Shown one piece after another: positions 62,352 to 64,000 of a stretch of 64,000 nt of DNA; the stretch's first letter is position 1, and every line of letters starts with the position of its first letter. The position numbers and the translations under genes are program-made. The notes beneath the pieces were generated by a model. The model saw only the letters and a program-made list of their open reading frames with translations. It was not told where the DNA came from and searched no databases. This DNA is from Mycobacterium sp. URHD0025. GTDB lineage: Bacteria > Actinomycetota > Actinomycetes > Mycobacteriales > Mycobacteriaceae. Location: the NCBI RefSeq assembly GCF_000426065.1, contig NZ_AUEQ01000014.1, positions 186,001-250,000 on the forward strand. Direction: 5' to 3'.

Positions 62352-63836
62352 ATGGCCGCGGTATGGATGGCCTCGCCGCCGGAGGTGCATTCCTCGTTGT
62401 TGAGCAGCGGCCCGGGTCCGGGTCCGATGTTGGCCGCCGCCGGCGCATGGTCCTCGTTGAGCGTCGAATATGCCGCGGTGGCAGCGGAACTCGCAGCGGT
62501 GCTGGGCGGGGTGCAGGCGGGAGCATGGCACGGTCCGAGTGCCGAAAGGTACGTCGCCGCGCATGTTCCCTATCTGGCATGGCTGCACCAGGCCAGCGCT
62601 GACAGCGCGGCGATCGCGGCCCAGCATGAAACCGCAGCCGCGGCGTATGTGAGTGCCTTGGCGGCGATGCCTACCTTGGCAGAGTTGGCCGCCAACCATG
62701 CGAGGAATGCAATCCTGCTGTCTACCAACTTCTTTGGAATCAACACCATTCCGATCGCGCTGAACGAGGCCGATTACGTGCGGATGTGGATCCTGGCCGC
62801 GATCACGATGCACGGCTATCAGGGGGTGTCAGAGGTCGCGGTGGCATCCACCCCGTCCACCCCGGCGGCGCCGAGGATCCTGCACAGCGACCACGACCAC
62901 GACGACCATGACCATGATGGCGACCATGACCACGACCATGATGGCGACCATGGCCACGGAGACCTGAGCCCACTCGATCCGCGGTGGTGGCTGGAAGTCG
63001 GGCACGAGCAGATCGAGAACATTCACCTCCTGATCGACAACCTGCTGAACGACCCGGCAGCCTTGCTGACCAATCTGCCGATGGTGTTGGCCGACATGGC
63101 TTTCCACGCGGCACAGCTGCTGCAGGTCGTCGTCCAGCTGTCCCCGGCCCTGATCCAGCCGGCTCTGGGCATCGTGACCGCAAACCTGGGGTGGGCGATC
63201 GCCGGCCTGGCCGCAATTCAGCCGGTCACGTCTGGTCTCGCGGAGCTCCCGGCCGGCGCCGGACCCGAGTCCTGGCCGGCCGCCGCAGGCGCGTCCACGG
63301 TGCCCGGCAGTCCACCGGCCCCGACTACCGCTTCAGCCCCCACGGTCTCGCCGACCGGGGCATCGGCGACCGCAACTGCCGCCCCCGGACCGGGGCCATC
63401 GGCCGCCCCGAGTGTTGGGCCGGGTTTCTTTCCTCCGTATCTCATCGGCTCTCCCGGCGTCGGCATTCCTGCCGCGGCAAGGGCCACCACGTCGGCCACC
63501 ACGAAGAAGAAAGCCTCTGAACCCGATATCGCTGTGGCCACAGCCGGCGAACCAGCCCGTGAGGCACGGGCCCGCCGCCGTCGGCGCGCAGCGATCCGGG
63601 AGCGCGGACACGGCAACGAATACATGGACCTCGAAGCAGATCCGCATGGAGCCACCACACCGGAATCGCTGCCCACAGCGTCGGACTGCGGTGCGGGTCC
63701 CCTGGGCTTTTCCGGCGTGCGCGACAAGTCGGATGCGACGACGACAGGATTGACGACATTGCGCGGTGCGGAGTTCGGTGATGGCCCGACGGCGCCGCTA
63801 TTGCCCTCGACCTGGGAGCCGGACTCCCCGAACTGA
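62352..63836 (+). CDS. PPE family protein (PPE-PPW, PPE3/PPE4-like) with Asp/His-rich segment
   Basis: A 494-residue PPE protein starting at ATG 62352, with AGGAGG six bases upstream. The N-terminal PPE domain (WMASPPEVHSSLLSSGPGPG, later ATNFFGINTIPIALNE-like) closely matches PPE3 and PPE4. The C-terminus has the PPE-PPW marks GFSGV and PLLPSTW, together with a basic RARRRRRAAIRE stretch as in PPE4. Unusually, residues 178-204 hold ten His and twelve Asp (HDHDDHDHDGDH and similar), a likely zinc-binding loop. PPE proteins are exported by ESX systems, usually with a PE partner; none is next to it. The Fur/Zur-type box upstream suggests expression under zinc starvation and a role in metal capture. 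Confidence 0.93.
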   Translation: MAAVWMASPPEVHSSLLSSGPGPGPMLAAAGAWSSLSVEYAAVAAELAAVLGGVQAGAWHGPSAERYVAAHVPYLAWLHQASADSAAIAAQHETAAAAYVSALAAMPTLAELAANHARNAILLSTNFFGINTIPIALNEADYVRMWILAAITMHGYQGVSEVAVASTPSTPAAPRILHSDHDHDDHDHDGDHDHDHDGDHGHGDLSPLDPRWWLEVGHEQIENIHLLIDNLLNDPAALLTNLPMVLADMAFHAAQLLQVVVQLSPALIQPALGIVTANLGWAIAGLAAIQPVTSGLAELPAGAGPESWPAAAGASTVPGSPPAPTTASAPTVSPTGASATATAAPGPGPSAAPSVGPGFFPPYLIGSPGVGIPAAARATTSATTKKKASEPDIAVATAGEPAREARARRRRRAAIRERGHGNEYMDLEADPHGATTPESLPTASDCGAGPLGFSGVRDKSDATTTGLTTLRGAEFGDGPTAPLLPSTWEPDSPN

Positions 63837-63897
63837 GCGGGTTAGATCTGCACCTGAGGGCCTGGACGGAGCTGAAATCCTCACCGCTGGTGGAAGG

Positions 63898-64000
63898 TTA
63901 CGACGGTTCGTCTCCGGCGGGGGAGACGTCAACTTTGGCCAGGTGGTGCAGGACTCGTTCGTTGAGGGTGGTGAGTGTGTCGAGTTCAGCCGGGGTGAAC
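63898..64000 (-). CDS. MarR-like regulator, C-terminal fragment (runs off window)
   Basis: The minus strand encodes FTPAELDTLTTLNERVLHHL and a short tail ending in a TAA at 63898. The LTPAELATL-type end is common in MarR-family regulators, whose last helices form the dimer interface. The start lies beyond the window, so the call rests on about 33 residues. It is convergent with the PPE gene, 61 bases away. Confidence 0.5.
   Translation of the reverse strand, partial: FTPAELDTLTTLNERVLHHLAKVDVSPAGDEPS

Noticed and set aside
62883..62963. Repeats in the Asp/His-rich part of the PPE gene as a CRISPR-like array
   Set aside because: The repeats are in frame, encode DH units and have no spacers. 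No CRISPR array was seen anywhere in the window.

Overview
The window reads as chromosome of a rapidly growing mycobacterium (Mycolicibacterium or a close relative). It is GC-rich and carries a complete yrbE/mce operon, Mce-associated proteins, an MmpL-family transporter, a WS/DGAT acyltransferase, a single-chain FAS-I of about 3,090 residues followed by acpS, an LdtMt2-type L,D-transpeptidase and a PPE protein. The block fas, acpS, M20 peptidase, bcp, DUF3618, tRNA-Lys, ldt follows the order I know from M. tuberculosis Rv2524c to Rv2518c, apart from an inserted amidase.

Region 1 (1 to 25.7 kb) is a lipid uptake and catabolism locus. A partial CoA-transferase is followed by two possible small leader ORFs and then yrbEA, yrbEB and mceA to mceF, nearly all overlapping or a few bases apart. 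After a perfect 40-bp palindromic terminator come four small secreted proteins, a cytochrome P450, a TetR regulator, a thiolase-like aldolase with its DUF35 partner, a VOC protein, an enoyl-CoA hydratase, two acyl-CoA ligases, an amidohydrolase and two Mce-associated membrane proteins. The inferred job is import, CoA activation and side-chain or ring breakdown of a hydrophobic, perhaps steroid- or terpenoid-like, compound. A repeated 19-bp inverted repeat, ATTCTC-N7-GAGAAT, sits in five intergenic regions here and probably ties the genes into one regulon.

Region 2 (27.0 to 40.5 kb) is a 13.4-kb segment bounded by an exact 94-bp direct repeat. The repeat is the 3' end of the ltrA-like gene, and ltrA would otherwise run straight into the convergent MFS gene. 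The segment holds a frameshifted P450, a methyltransferase of the phthiotriol type, an MmpL-like exporter, a KshA-like Rieske oxygenase, a COQ4-like protein, a second intact P450, an EBP-like membrane protein, an SDR, a WS/DGAT acyltransferase and a P450 remnant. It looks like an acquired tailoring, acylation and export cluster for an unknown lipid, and it is the best candidate here for an undescribed system.

Region 3 (40.5 to 64 kb) is mostly core genome: an MFS transporter, a MerR regulator, fas, acpS, an amidase, an M20 peptidase, a BCP peroxiredoxin, DUF3618, a sparse 1-kb gap, a small protein, tRNA-Lys(CTT), ldtB, a SnoaL-like protein, a DUF899/SRPBCC pair and an SDR. It ends with a PPE4-like protein that has an Asp/His-rich metal-binding stretch and a Fur/Zur-type box in its promoter, then the C-terminus of a MarR-like regulator.

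All calls come from reading the sequence and from knowledge of the families. No database search was run, and paralogue numbers for the mce genes were not assigned.
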